Source of the DNA: an uncultured Kordia sp.
GTDB taxonomy: Bacteria > Bacteroidota > Bacteroidia > Flavobacteriales > Flavobacteriaceae
Reading direction: 5' to 3'
NCBI RefSeq assembly: GCF_947489565.1
Contig: NZ_CANLEA010000010.1
Coordinates: 1 to 64,000, forward strand
DNA length: 64,000 nucleotides
Shown one piece after another: positions 35,812 through 45,604 of the stretch (position 1 is its first letter; every line of letters begins with the position of its first letter). The notes beneath the pieces are model-generated. The model was not told where the DNA came from. It ran no database searches and worked only from the letters and a program-made list of their open reading frames with translations. The position numbers and the translations under genes are program-made.

Positions 35812-36654
35812 ATGAAGCATCCTGAACTTATAGTGAAAATTCCTGAGCCTTGTCATGAAGATTGGAACAAAATGTCTCCTACTGAAAAAGGCAAGTTTTG
35901 TCAAGTCTGCACTAAAGAAGTTGTAGATTTTACTGCAAAATCTGACGAAGAAGTATTACGCTACTTATCTAATAACGGAAATATTTGTGGGCGTTTCCAT
36001 GGCTCACAACTCAATAGAACACTGATTGCCGATAGAAAAAAACGAAATCATTGGTTGTCGTATGCAGCTTCACTCCTATTGCCAATGACTTTATTCTCAC
36101 AAGAAACAAAAATCTCTGAGCAAAAAACTACCAATACAGAACAAATAGATACGTCTGGTTTTAAATCATTAAAGATAAGTTCACTCGATAGAAAAACAAA
36201 TCGAAATACCAATGTGCAAAATGATTCTATCACTGTAAATGGTACTATTACAGATGATAGTGGATTGCCACTTCCTGGAGCTTCCATATTTATTAAAGGA
36301 ACAGGAAATGGAACAACAGCAGATTTTGATGGAAATTATAAAATAAAAGCACGTAAAAAAGATCAGTTAGTTTTTGCGTATGTTGGTTTTAATTCGAAAA
36401 CTATAAAGATTAAAGAATCAATTATAAATGTCCAACTCGATGGCACCTCATGTGATTTTCTTGGCAAAGTTGTCACAGCAGGACCTAATGAACGATATCG
36501 AAGTAAATTCACTAAGAAATCATATTCAAAAACTCCAGAAGAAATTAATGAACGTGAGCAACGTACTCAGAATTATTTTGCGTTTCAAAGAAAGAAATGG
36601 TTAGACAAGCGTGCAAAACGCCGTGAAGAGAGACAAACTAAAAATAACCACTAA
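35812..36654 (+). CDS. Cys-motif / CarboxypepD_reg-like protein, paralogue 1
   Basis: 280 residues. The N-terminal ~70 residues hold a conserved Cys pattern: Cys in EPCHEDWNKMSPTEKG, Cys-x2-Cys in KFCQVCTKEVVDFT, and a later ICGRF Cys. This looks like a zinc-ribbon or other metal-binding module. A hydrophobic segment follows (about 83-97, LSYAASLLLPMTLFSQ), then a linker and a CarboxypepD_reg-like beta-sandwich (about 140-215, VNGTITDDSGLPLPGASIFIKG). The C-terminal tail is highly basic (RAKRREERQ). Predicted topology is cytoplasmic Cys module, membrane helix, periplasmic sandwich. Two closely related genes follow, 11 and 10 bases apart. Function unknown. Confidence 0.85.
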   Translation: MKHPELIVKIPEPCHEDWNKMSPTEKGKFCQVCTKEVVDFTAKSDEEVLRYLSNNGNICGRFHGSQLNRTLIADRKKRNHWLSYAASLLLPMTLFSQETKISEQKTTNTEQIDTSGFKSLKISSLDRKTNRNTNVQNDSITVNGTITDDSGLPLPGASIFIKGTGNGTTADFDGNYKIKARKKDQLVFAYVGFNSKTIKIKESIINVQLDGTSCDFLGKVVTAGPNERYRSKFTKKSYSKTPEEINEREQRTQNYFAFQRKKWLDKRAKRREERQTKNNH

Positions 36655-36664
36655 TCTTCTAGTT

Positions 36665-37528
36665 ATGAAAGATTCTAATCTGATTGTCCAAATTGCTGAA
36701 CCTTGCCATGAAAACTGGAAAAACATGTCTCCTACAGAAAAAGGACGATTCTGTAAAGCGTGTACAAAAGAAGTAATCGATTTTACAAGCAAAAGTGATG
36801 AAGAAATTATAACACATGTCAACAATCATGGAAATGCTTGCGGTCGTTTTTATGCTTCGCAATTGAATAGAAAACTCATTGCCGATAGAAAAAAACGGAA
36901 TCATTGGTTATCGTATGCAGCAACATTATTGCTTCCGATGACTTTGTTTTCACAACAAACAAAGTCTGCTGAAAAGAAAACTTCTAAAACAGAGCAATTA
37001 GATACCTTAAAATTTAAAACACTACATATAAGCGCACTCAACAGAACAAAACCAATTGCTCAAAAAGAGAAGTCTACAAAAACTATGACAGTAATTGGCA
37101 CTGTACACGATGATTCTGGAATACCACTTCCGGCTGCTACCGTAATTGTAAAAGGAACTACTACAGGAAAAGCTACCGATTTTGACGGAATATTTTCAAT
37201 AAAAGTAACTTCTGGAGACATTTTAGTAGTTGATTATGTTGGTTATAAAACGAAGGAAATTAAAATACTAGCGGATGTCTCTGAATATAAAATTGAGATG
37301 ATTCCAGATGAAAATGCATTGCTAGAAGTTGTGGTAGTTGGCGGTTATCGTAGTTGTGATACTACTTCGTATCCTTCAACCCATATTGAAACTGCAGAAG
37401 CGAAAGTGCTTAAAGAACGTACTAAAAACTATTTCGAGTTTCAAAGAAAAAAATGGAAAGAGAAACGCGCGCAACGTCGTGCAGAACGTGCTGCTAGAAA
37501 AGCAGAAAAACAAGCTAACAATAACTAA
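36665..37528 (+). CDS. Cys-motif / CarboxypepD_reg-like protein, paralogue 2
   Basis: 287 residues from the ATG at 36665; a longer frame to 36611 runs into the preceding gene. Same architecture as paralogue 1: AEPCHENWKNMSPTEKG, FCKACTKEVIDFT and ACGRF Cys sites, a membrane helix (LSYAATLLLPMTLFSQ), and a CarboxypepD_reg-like domain with VIGTVHDDSGIPLPAATVIVKG. The basic tail is longer (KEKRAQRRAERAARKAE). It starts 11 bases after paralogue 1, so the three are an operon and arose by tandem duplication. Function unknown. Confidence 0.85.
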   Translation: MKDSNLIVQIAEPCHENWKNMSPTEKGRFCKACTKEVIDFTSKSDEEIITHVNNHGNACGRFYASQLNRKLIADRKKRNHWLSYAATLLLPMTLFSQQTKSAEKKTSKTEQLDTLKFKTLHISALNRTKPIAQKEKSTKTMTVIGTVHDDSGIPLPAATVIVKGTTTGKATDFDGIFSIKVTSGDILVVDYVGYKTKEIKILADVSEYKIEMIPDENALLEVVVVGGYRSCDTTSYPSTHIETAEAKVLKERTKNYFEFQRKKWKEKRAQRRAERAARKAEKQANNN

Positions 37529-37538
37529 TCTTCTATGT

Positions 37539-38366
37539 ATGAAACATCCTGAACTTATCGTAAAAATTCCTGAACCTTGTCATGAAGATTGGAACAAAAT
37601 GTCTCCGACTGAAAAAGGTAGGTTTTGTAAAGTCTGTACCAAAGAAGTCGTTGATTTTACCGCAAAAAGTGATGAAGAAATTATCAATCATTTTAGCAAT
37701 CATGGAAACTTATGTGGACGCTTTCAGACTACACAACTCAATAGAAAACTAATTGCAGACCGGAAGAAACGCAATCATTGGTTATCCTATGCTGCAACAT
37801 TACTGTTACCGATGACTGTATTTTCGCAAGGCAAACCCAAAATGACTGAAAAGGTTACAAAAACGGAGCAATTGGATACGTATAACTTTACCCGATTGCA
37901 TATAGGTTCTCTCGATAGAAAAGCTAAAAAGAAGATTCAAAAAGATACACTCTCCATCACAGGAATCATTTTGGACGAAACTAAAATACCTTTTCCTGGC
38001 GCAACAATTCAAATAAACGGAACCAATACAAAGACTTCCACAGATTTTGATGGAAACTTTTCACTACAAGTGACTGTTGGAGATATTCTATTGGTAAGCT
38101 ATGTAGGTTGTGAAAGTCAAGAAGTAAAAATATTAGCAGATAAAACAGTCTACAAGGTAATTTTGAAGCCAGGAGAACCTTTAGAAGAAGTTATAGTTGT
38201 GGCTGGACAAGCTGTAAAACTTAGTGGTGTTGCGGGAGCTGCGATTGCTATAGATGGAGATAAACTTACAACTAATCAAGAAAAAAAGAAGTCAATTATT
38301 ACTTCTTTAAAAGAAAGTTTAAAAAAAATAAAACCAAAAAAAGCTTCAAAAAATAAGAAAGAATAG
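37539..38366 (+). CDS. Cys-motif / CarboxypepD_reg-like protein, paralogue 3
   Basis: 275 residues from the ATG at 37539. N-terminal module as in paralogue 1 (identical IPEPCHEDWNKMSPTEKG, then FCKVCTKEVVDFT), membrane helix and CarboxypepD_reg-like domain (ITGIILDETKIPFPGATIQING). After the sandwich comes a hydrophobic VVAGQAVKLSGVAGAAIAIDG stretch recalling the plug start of TonB-dependent receptors. The Lys-rich tail (KKIKPKKASKNKKE) differs from the Arg-rich tails of the others. It is last in the tandem set; function unknown. Confidence 0.85.
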   Translation: MKHPELIVKIPEPCHEDWNKMSPTEKGRFCKVCTKEVVDFTAKSDEEIINHFSNHGNLCGRFQTTQLNRKLIADRKKRNHWLSYAATLLLPMTVFSQGKPKMTEKVTKTEQLDTYNFTRLHIGSLDRKAKKKIQKDTLSITGIILDETKIPFPGATIQINGTNTKTSTDFDGNFSLQVTVGDILLVSYVGCESQEVKILADKTVYKVILKPGEPLEEVIVVAGQAVKLSGVAGAAIAIDGDKLTTNQEKKKSIITSLKESLKKIKPKKASKNKKE

Positions 38367-38446
38367 GCACCAATTATTCTGTTAACAAACTATGTTTTCT
38401 TCTTAAGAATGGCTACATTTATGCGTATTAAATGTGACTTTTATCT

Positions 38447-40198
38447 GTGAAAAAAATAATCTTCCCCATAATTCTTTTTATTGTACAGTCTTCTCTGTGT
38501 CAAGCGCCAGTTAACATAAATATTGAAGAAACACTGCAAAAAATTCAAGAAACGGATAATGATTCTGTGAAAAGTCAGGAATACTTTAAGCTTTCTGAAA
38601 AGTCAGATTTCACCAAAGATTATAAAGCACAACTACAATATGCAGATTCTGCTTTAAAATATGCCAAACGTGCCAAAAGTCCTGTGCTTCAACTACAAGG
38701 CATGCAAGCGCAAATACTAAATGCGCTGATAAAGAACGATACTGCACGTGTTTCTAATTTATACAAAGAACTATTTTTCGTTGCAGAAACCAACAATGTG
38801 TCAAATTTGAATGAAGTATATGTCATAAATAAACTCAGACATGCTTCGTATTTAATTCGCCATAAAGATGCAAGTTCAGATAGTATTTTGGTGATGTACA
38901 AACAAATTCTCAAAGATTTAGAAGGTTCCGAAAAGTACGATCTGATTACGGAAGTCTTAAGCAGAACTTCATTATTACACAGAAATCGAAAAGAAATTGG
39001 GAAAGCACTAAACTACAACAAACAAGAAGCCATTTTTGCCGAAAAATCAAAAGATCCGTATCTCGTTGCAGCAGCAAAAGTTACAGAGCTCGATTTGTCA
39101 TATCAGCTAATTCCGCGACCGATAAAAGCGGAAGATGTAAGACCATTGATAAAAAAAGCACTTATTGCCGAAAAGTTTATGGAGAAACATGACATTCTGA
39201 ACATTTTAATGTTTACACGACTCTATTTGGCAAAGTTTTACATTCATGAAACAAGCTATGCAAAAAGTGAAGAGATTCTGCTAGCCATTAGCGATTCTCT
39301 GCCAAAAAATATTGTATTCTCAAAATATGAGCAATTGTGCGAGATTGCAAAATCGACCAACAATTTAGAAAGCTACAGAAACTATACACTAAAGTTTAAA
39401 CCTATTGCGTATGCAACCAATCGTGCGTTTGTTTCCTTAAATGTGCATAATTTTCTATTGGATTATTCCATCAAAACAAAAGCAAAAGATTCTGCCAATT
39501 ATTATGCTTCACGACTAGAAGAAAACTTGGCAAAGGTTGATACGACACAGTTTTTGGACTATTTATATTTTACCTATGATGTATTGGCAAAGCATTATAC
39601 AACGGCTGATAAAGACAAAAGTATTCAATATCAAACCTATGCGAACAATATCAATAGAAATATCATAGAAAATCAAAAAGAAGCCTTTGTGAATATTGTA
39701 AAGTATCGTGAAGAAGTTGAAAATTTACAAGATGAAAACACAAGTTTGAACGACTCTGTATCATTTTTAGAGAATAACTTCGTACTGCTTTCTATATTGA
39801 GTATTGGTTTATTAGCCTTGTTAGTTTTTGTGTATAAAAAGTACAAATCGAGCGCGAAGGAAAAAATAGAAGTTGAAAAGGAAAAAGAAATCATCGCACA
39901 AAAAGTAGCACGCAAAAGCATTTTACTGCACAACAAGCAAAAAGTATATTTAGATGATATTACGTATATAAAATCAGATCGAAATTATGTAGAAGTGCAT
40001 ACTGCCGAAAAAACAATTGTCGATCGAAGTACGTTAAGTGAAATTGCCGAACAATTGCCTCCAAATTTCATTAAAACGCATCGTTCTTATATTGTGAATA
40101 AAAACAAAATAAAGTCCATTAGCGGAACCGTTTTGTACATACAGCCAGATATTGAAATTCCAATCTCAAGAACGTTCAAAAAAAATGTAGTTTCTTAA
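38447..40198 (+). CDS. TPR-like/LytTR transcriptional regulator, membrane-anchored
   Basis: 583 residues starting with GTG. A signal peptide (about 1-18) precedes a large helical TPR-like region (about 25-410) predicted to be periplasmic. A short coiled coil, one membrane helix (about 445-464, FVLLSILSIGLLALLVFVY) and a C-terminal LytTR domain (about 495-580, with FIKTHRSYIVN) follow. This is a one-component transmembrane regulator in which a periplasmic TPR sensor controls a cytoplasmic DNA-binding domain, a type known in Flavobacteriia. Target unknown. Confidence 0.88.
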   Translation: MKKIIFPIILFIVQSSLCQAPVNINIEETLQKIQETDNDSVKSQEYFKLSEKSDFTKDYKAQLQYADSALKYAKRAKSPVLQLQGMQAQILNALIKNDTARVSNLYKELFFVAETNNVSNLNEVYVINKLRHASYLIRHKDASSDSILVMYKQILKDLEGSEKYDLITEVLSRTSLLHRNRKEIGKALNYNKQEAIFAEKSKDPYLVAAAKVTELDLSYQLIPRPIKAEDVRPLIKKALIAEKFMEKHDILNILMFTRLYLAKFYIHETSYAKSEEILLAISDSLPKNIVFSKYEQLCEIAKSTNNLESYRNYTLKFKPIAYATNRAFVSLNVHNFLLDYSIKTKAKDSANYYASRLEENLAKVDTTQFLDYLYFTYDVLAKHYTTADKDKSIQYQTYANNINRNIIENQKEAFVNIVKYREEVENLQDENTSLNDSVSFLENNFVLLSILSIGLLALLVFVYKKYKSSAKEKIEVEKEKEIIAQKVARKSILLHNKQKVYLDDITYIKSDRNYVEVHTAEKTIVDRSTLSEIAEQLPPNFIKTHRSYIVNKNKIKSISGTVLYIQPDIEIPISRTFKKNVVS

Positions 40199-40315
40199 TT
40201 CTTTCTAGGAATTCAAAGAAAATTAATCTTCCGAAACAATAATAAGAACTTCAAAAAGTTATATTTTTACAGCTAACTATGTCTGCACAAGACATACGAC
40301 AATTAAAATACCACA

Positions 40316-41890
40316 ATGAAGAAACTTTTATACACGTTTTTAATTCTGACTACCATCATACTTTGGAGTTCTTGCCGAAAGGACTTTGTAACTGTACCAA
40401 GCTCTGGACAACTTCAATTTTCAAAAGATACAGTGTATTTAGACACTGTTTTTACTAATATTGGTTCTAGTACGTACAATTTAAAAGTATACAACCGAAG
40501 TGATGAAGATATTCGCATTCCAACCATTCAATTGGGCGAAGGAGAAAATTCAAGATATCGCTTAAATGTGGATGGAATTGCTGGAAAAGTATTTCAAGAC
40601 ATAGAATTATTAGCGAATGACAGTATGTTTGTTTTTGTGGAAACAACCTTAGATATCAACGATTTTTCTGGTGGGAATCAATTTTTATATACAGATGCCA
40701 TTCAGTTTGATACTGGAAGTAATGAGCAAAAAGTAGAATTGGTAACACTTGTACAAGATGCTGTTTTTCTTTATCCACAACAATTTGACGATGGTACGAT
40801 TGAAACTTTATTACTTGGTGTAGATGAAGAAGGCAATGAATCACGCGTAGAAGGTTTCTTTTTAGAAGATTCTGAATTGAACTGGACCAATGAAAAACCG
40901 TATGTTATTTATGGATATGCGGCCGTAGGACAAAATCAAGTTTTAAATATTGATGCTGGCGCACGTGTGCATTTTCATGCAAATTCGGGTCTCATCGTTG
41001 GAAATTTAGGTTCGTTACAAGTCAATGGAACATTAAGTACAACGGAAGATCTTGAAAACGAAGTTATTTTTGAAGGCGATCGTTTGGAACCTAGTTTTGC
41101 GAATGTTCCAGGACAATGGGGAACGATTTGGCTTACCGATGGAAGTACAAATAACAATATCAATTATGCAACCATAAAGAACGCTTCGGTAGGAATCTTA
41201 ACAGAAAATAGTGATGATCCAGACAATCCGACTCTAACCTTTAACAATTCTAAAATATACAACAGTGCTACCGTAGGTTTATTAGCGCGTACAGGACATG
41301 TAGAAGCGAATAACTCAGTTATTGGAAGTGCAGGACAAGCTTCTTTATATTTGAATTTAGGTGGAAAATATACATTCAGACATTGTACGTTTGCAAACTA
41401 CTGGAGTAATAGTTTTAGAACAGTTCCAACTGTTTTAATAGATAATTTCTTGGATCTTGGTAACGGAACTGTGTTTACGGCAGATTTAGAACAAGCGAAT
41501 TTTTCTAATTGTATTATTGATGGAAATAATAGCATTGAACTACTATTCAATCAAGTTGAAAATGATTCTTCTATTTTATTAGAATATAACTTTAAAAACT
41601 GTTTGATTAAGTTTGATGACTTTAATGATCGTTTTCTCAATGATCCTTTATATAACTTCAATGATCCAACTATGGATAACTTTGAAAATATTTCATTGGT
41701 TATGAATTCAAATACAATTGACTTTAAAAATACAGATACTGGCGAATTCAATATTGGAGAAAACTCAGCCGCCATTGGTATTGGAAATACATCAGCTATT
41801 CCTGCAGTTCAAAGTGATCTTCTAGGCAATCCTAGAACAAATCCTTCGGATGTAGGCGCGTATAATAATGCTCCTTTTGGGGACGATTAA
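40316..41890 (+). CDS. Parallel beta-helix lipoprotein (unknown substrate)
   Basis: 524 residues. The lipobox SSC (about Cys20) is followed by an N-terminal Ig-like segment (about 30-160, LDTVFTNIGSSTYNLKVYN). A right-handed parallel beta-helix of pectate-lyase type (about 200-490) has NxD/N-rich turns such as NLGSLQVNGTLSTTEDLENE and INYATIKNASVGI. The C-terminus has DLLGNPRTNPSDVGAYN, common at the end of choice-of-anchor or right-handed helix proteins. No catalytic residues can be identified. Probably a surface protein, perhaps an adhesin or carbohydrate binder. Single gene. Confidence 0.8.
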   Translation: MKKLLYTFLILTTIILWSSCRKDFVTVPSSGQLQFSKDTVYLDTVFTNIGSSTYNLKVYNRSDEDIRIPTIQLGEGENSRYRLNVDGIAGKVFQDIELLANDSMFVFVETTLDINDFSGGNQFLYTDAIQFDTGSNEQKVELVTLVQDAVFLYPQQFDDGTIETLLLGVDEEGNESRVEGFFLEDSELNWTNEKPYVIYGYAAVGQNQVLNIDAGARVHFHANSGLIVGNLGSLQVNGTLSTTEDLENEVIFEGDRLEPSFANVPGQWGTIWLTDGSTNNNINYATIKNASVGILTENSDDPDNPTLTFNNSKIYNSATVGLLARTGHVEANNSVIGSAGQASLYLNLGGKYTFRHCTFANYWSNSFRTVPTVLIDNFLDLGNGTVFTADLEQANFSNCIIDGNNSIELLFNQVENDSSILLEYNFKNCLIKFDDFNDRFLNDPLYNFNDPTMDNFENISLVMNSNTIDFKNTDTGEFNIGENSAAIGIGNTSAIPAVQSDLLGNPRTNPSDVGAYNNAPFGDD

Positions 41891-42028
41891 TACATTCAGC
41901 TAAAAAACATACAATACACCGAAAAGAATCATAAATATAGTTCGCTATTTTATGATTCTTTTTTTATACGTATATTTAGGAGAACTTATTAACGAAACAA
42001 AGAATAATTAAACACAAAAATTAACGAC

Positions 42029-42406
42029 ATGATTGAGATTATTTTTAAGATTGCCTGTTTAGCTGCCGGAATCTTACTAGGATTAACAGCACTAGACAAA
42101 CTAGATGGAGAAAGCAACTTCTTTAATGATATTGCAAAAAAACTCATGCCTTTTACAACTATGATTGGTGGTGGTATTTTAGGATTGGGAATTTACTACC
42201 TACTTCATTTTGATCATTTAATTTTCAATATACTTGCGATGGCTGCCGGTGTATTATTATTAACACACGTACTGAGTCAAGTACCAAAAATTGGAGATAC
42301 GCTCGTAAAAATTTCTAAAACGTTGATGCCTTTTAAAGTAATTGTTGGTATAGCATTGCTAGTATTAACAGTATTACGCTTTTTAAGTATTCATCCGTTA
42401 GGATAA
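42029..42406 (+). CDS. Small membrane protein with internal duplication
   Basis: 125 residues, four hydrophobic segments and no signal peptide. It contains two related halves: a KKLMPFTTMIGGGILGLGIY segment near residue 40 and a KTLMPFKVIVGIALLVLTVL segment near 98, so it arose by duplication. No known family. It converges on the FG-GAP gene, whose stop is 7 bases away. Confidence 0.78.
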   Translation: MIEIIFKIACLAAGILLGLTALDKLDGESNFFNDIAKKLMPFTTMIGGGILGLGIYYLLHFDHLIFNILAMAAGVLLLTHVLSQVPKIGDTLVKISKTLMPFKVIVGIALLVLTVLRFLSIHPLG

Positions 42407-42413
42407 GAAGAAA

Positions 42414-44126
42414 TTACTGAATTACCACTTTTTGTACAGTTTTGGTAGTTGTGGTGCGAATTTCTACAAAGAACAATCCACTAGAAAGTGAAGAAACGTC
42501 CAATTTTGTTTGACCGTTTTGTTCTTTTTGAACAAACACTTTTCTTCCCAAACTATCAAAAACTGTCACCGTATACGGTTCAGAAACTGTGGTAGCTATC
42601 ATAATATAATCCGATGCAGGATTTGGGAAAACGCTGAATTGTTCGGCGTTTTCTTCGTTTATACTCAAAGTGCTTCCTTCTATAATGGTCATAGTCTGAT
42701 TTGCTGAAACATTATTCAATGTATCTACCAATCCGCTTGGCCAGAAAATTTCTAGCATATCTATAGTTGTGTCTGTTCCCAAGCCAAAAATTTCTGTTGC
42801 CGAATTCTGTCCTAAAAAAGCTTCCCCGCACAGAATATATCTGTACATCTCTTGTCCATTAACCGTCGCTTTTATCTTTGCGCCAATTCCAGCTTTATTG
42901 CTCGTTGTACCTTCCAACTTTACTTTCAGCCAGTTATTTGTACCACCAGCATTTCTCCATAACGCATGATTTTCTGGTGCTTGATTTACCACGACAAAAT
43001 CTTGATAACCATCATTGTTAATGTCTCCAATGGCATTGGAAAAACTTGTAAACGTATCGTTGGTAAAGCCTGCCGATGTCGGAATTGTATAATTGTCTAT
43101 AGCATTGCACTCATAAAAACCAGAAGTCAACAAGCCAGAGGCTGTATTATTGATCATGCTGCACACATACAAATCTAAATCTGTGTCATTGTCTGCATCA
43201 AAGAAATTTGCGCCCCAACCAATACTATTAAAAATAGTCCCTGAAGTTGAAGCGATATCTGTAAAAGTACCGTCGCCATTATTTTTTAATAAATGATTTC
43301 CTTCTACAGTATTGGTTACATAAATATCCAAATAACCATCATAATTATAATCGTCAATCGTAGTAGACATCGCATTTGCCGCAACACCAGCTCCAGAAGA
43401 CGCACTTACATCTGTAAACGTACCATTTCCGTTATTTTTATATAAAATATTGGTGTTTGCAAAACGATCGTTTGAAATGTAGATGTCTAAATATCCATCA
43501 TTGTCATAATCAAAAAAAGAAGAACAGAACGATAAATGACCTACATTACTAATGCCTGCAATGAGTGAAACATCTGTAAATGTTCCGTCACCATTATTTC
43601 TGTATAATTTATTCGGAATGATTTTAGCATCGTCTTTATTGCTCAAAAACAAATCTAAATCGCCATCGTTGTCATAATCTCCAAAAGAAGCGCCGTATGT
43701 AAATAATATAGTCGTGGGAATTCCCGCAGCAAGGGAAACATCTGTAAAATTAAAGCTTCCGTCATTATTGTATAATTTATTTGCGCCATCCAAACGTGCT
43801 ACAAACAAATCGTTATCGCCATCATTATCATAATCAACCCATAATACCTGTTTCGAATGTCCCGTAACAGTCATATTAAAAGTTTCTTCTACAAAAGTGC
43901 CTGAATTGTTTTTAAAAAATCGAACCGGAAAGTTCCCTTTACTCGCAAAAGTAATATCGTCCCAACCATCATTATCGTAGTCATAAAAACTAACGCCTCC
44001 AAGTTGTGTGCTAAAGCTTCCTGTGATGTTGATCCCTAATTCAATCGCTTTTTCTTCAAAAAGTATTTGCGCGTGTACAAGGGGAAAATATAGAAAAGAT
44101 AAGAGTACAATCGTGTAATTTTTCAT
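42414..44126 (-). CDS. FG-GAP/ASPIC repeat protein with T9SS sorting tail
   Basis: 570 residues from the ATG at 44126; an earlier in-frame ATG at 44150 would add eight residues before the signal peptide. Signal peptide (about 1-19, PLVHAQ). Seven or so FG-GAP/VCBS repeats rich in DYDNDG calcium-binding loops form a beta-propeller (about 30-400). A UnbV_ASPIC domain (about 400-470, GIGAKIKATVNG) and a C-terminal type IX secretion signal (PNPASDYIMI... SSGLFFVEI... KVVIQ, last ~80 residues) follow. It is exported by the Por system to the cell surface or medium; its role is probably adhesive or binding. Confidence 0.92.
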   Translation of the reverse strand: MKNYTIVLLSFLYFPLVHAQILFEEKAIELGINITGSFSTQLGGVSFYDYDNDGWDDITFASKGNFPVRFFKNNSGTFVEETFNMTVTGHSKQVLWVDYDNDGDNDLFVARLDGANKLYNNDGSFNFTDVSLAAGIPTTILFTYGASFGDYDNDGDLDLFLSNKDDAKIIPNKLYRNNGDGTFTDVSLIAGISNVGHLSFCSSFFDYDNDGYLDIYISNDRFANTNILYKNNGNGTFTDVSASSGAGVAANAMSTTIDDYNYDGYLDIYVTNTVEGNHLLKNNGDGTFTDIASTSGTIFNSIGWGANFFDADNDTDLDLYVCSMINNTASGLLTSGFYECNAIDNYTIPTSAGFTNDTFTSFSNAIGDINNDGYQDFVVVNQAPENHALWRNAGGTNNWLKVKLEGTTSNKAGIGAKIKATVNGQEMYRYILCGEAFLGQNSATEIFGLGTDTTIDMLEIFWPSGLVDTLNNVSANQTMTIIEGSTLSINEENAEQFSVFPNPASDYIMIATTVSEPYTVTVFDSLGRKVFVQKEQNGQTKLDVSSLSSGLFFVEIRTTTTKTVQKVVIQ

Positions 44127-44207
44127 ATCTGCAACTTTTGATAGAAGCAAATATAATAAATCTTAATTTTATGTTAAAAAATTACACGATTGTTTATTTT
44201 TTATGAA

Positions 44208-45482
44208 TTATGCTTGAAATAAAGGTTTATCAGACATCATTGTATTTACTTTGAATGCAATGTTTTCTAATTTTCCTTCGTCTTCAAAATTTGTAATGGC
44301 TTCATCAATATATTCTACAATCAATGCCATATCGTCTTCTTTTAAACCTCTAGTGGTAATCGCTGCCGTACCAACACGAATTCCAGAAGTTACAAATGGA
44401 CTTTTATCATCAAAAGGAACCATGTTTTTATTCACCGTAATATCGGCAACACCTAAAGCTTTTTCAGCTTCTTTTCCTGTGATGTTTTTGTTACGTAGAT
44501 CTATCAACATCATGTGATTGTCAGTTCCTCCAGAGATAATATTATATCCTTTTGCTACAAATGCTTCTGCCATTGCTTGTGCATTTTTTTGAACTTGCAA
44601 AATATAGTGCATAAATTCATCGGTTAATGCTTCTCCAAAAGCAATTGCTTTTCCGGCAATAACATGCTCTAAAGGTCCACCTTGATTTCCTGGGAATACT
44701 GCACCATCTAACATGGAAGACATTTTACGCAATTTTCCGTTCTTTAATGTAATTCCGAAAGGATTTGGAAAATCTTTCCCCATCAAAATTAATCCTCCAC
44801 GTGGTCCACGTAAAGTTTTATGTGTCGTTGTAGTTACAATATGACAATGCGGAATTGGATCGTTTAAAATTCCTTTTGCAATCAATCCTGCTGGATGCGA
44901 AATATCTGCTAACAATAATGCATCCACACTATCAGCAATTTCACGGAAACGTTTAAAGTCAATATCTCTTGAATATGCAGACGCACCAGCAATGATCATT
45001 TTTGGTTGTTCTTTCGTTGCAATTTCTTGAATCTTATCATAATTTAATACACCAGTCTCCTTCTCTACTCCGTAGAAAGTTGGCGTATATAATTTTCCTG
45101 AAAAGTTTACTGGAGAACCATGTGTTAAGTGACCTCCGTGAGACAAGTCGAATCCTAAAATCTTATCTCCAGGCTTCAAACATGCTGCAAAAACTGCTGT
45201 ATTTGCCTGACTTCCACTATGCGGTTGTACATTTGCATACGCAGCACCAAACAATGCTTTTGCACGTTCAATGGCGATAGTTTCTACCTCATCAACGACT
45301 TCACAGCCGCCGTAATAGCGTTTCCCTGGATAGCCTTCTGCATACTTATTAGTTAATACAGAACCTACAGCTTCCATGACTTGTTCACTTGTAAAATTCT
45401 CCGAAGCGATTAACTCTAATCCTTCAATTTGTCTCTCTTTTTCTGCTTGAATTAATTCAAAAATTTGTTCGTCGCGTTGCAT
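44208..45482 (-). CDS. glyA: Serine hydroxymethyltransferase
   Basis: 424 residues, the typical length. It has [38 protein letters not shown]-like FDLSHGGHL and the PLP-lysine motif [14 protein letters not shown]. It converts serine and tetrahydrofolate to glycine and 5,10-methylene-THF in the cytoplasm, a central one-carbon source. It is divergent from the fumarylacetoacetase gene, 122 bp apart. Confidence 0.98.
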   Translation of the reverse strand: MQRDEQIFELIQAEKERQIEGLELIASENFTSEQVMEAVGSVLTNKYAEGYPGKRYYGGCEVVDEVETIAIERAKALFGAAYANVQPHSGSQANTAVFAACLKPGDKILGFDLSHGGHLTHGSPVNFSGKLYTPTFYGVEKETGVLNYDKIQEIATKEQPKMIIAGASAYSRDIDFKRFREIADSVDALLLADISHPAGLIAKGILNDPIPHCHIVTTTTHKTLRGPRGGLILMGKDFPNPFGITLKNGKLRKMSSMLDGAVFPGNQGGPLEHVIAGKAIAFGEALTDEFMHYILQVQKNAQAMAEAFVAKGYNIISGGTDNHMMLIDLRNKNITGKEAEKALGVADITVNKNMVPFDDKSPFVTSGIRVGTAAITTRGLKEDDMALIVEYIDEAITNFEDEGKLENIAFKVNTMMSDKPLFQA

Positions 45483-45604
45483 TATTTTGACTCTATGTTA
45501 ATAAAAACCAAAAATATGATTTAGATTCCATAACTCATATAGAAAACTCATATATTTGAATAGATATAACAAAATTTTTAAAATTATAAATATTCCACAC
45601 AACT

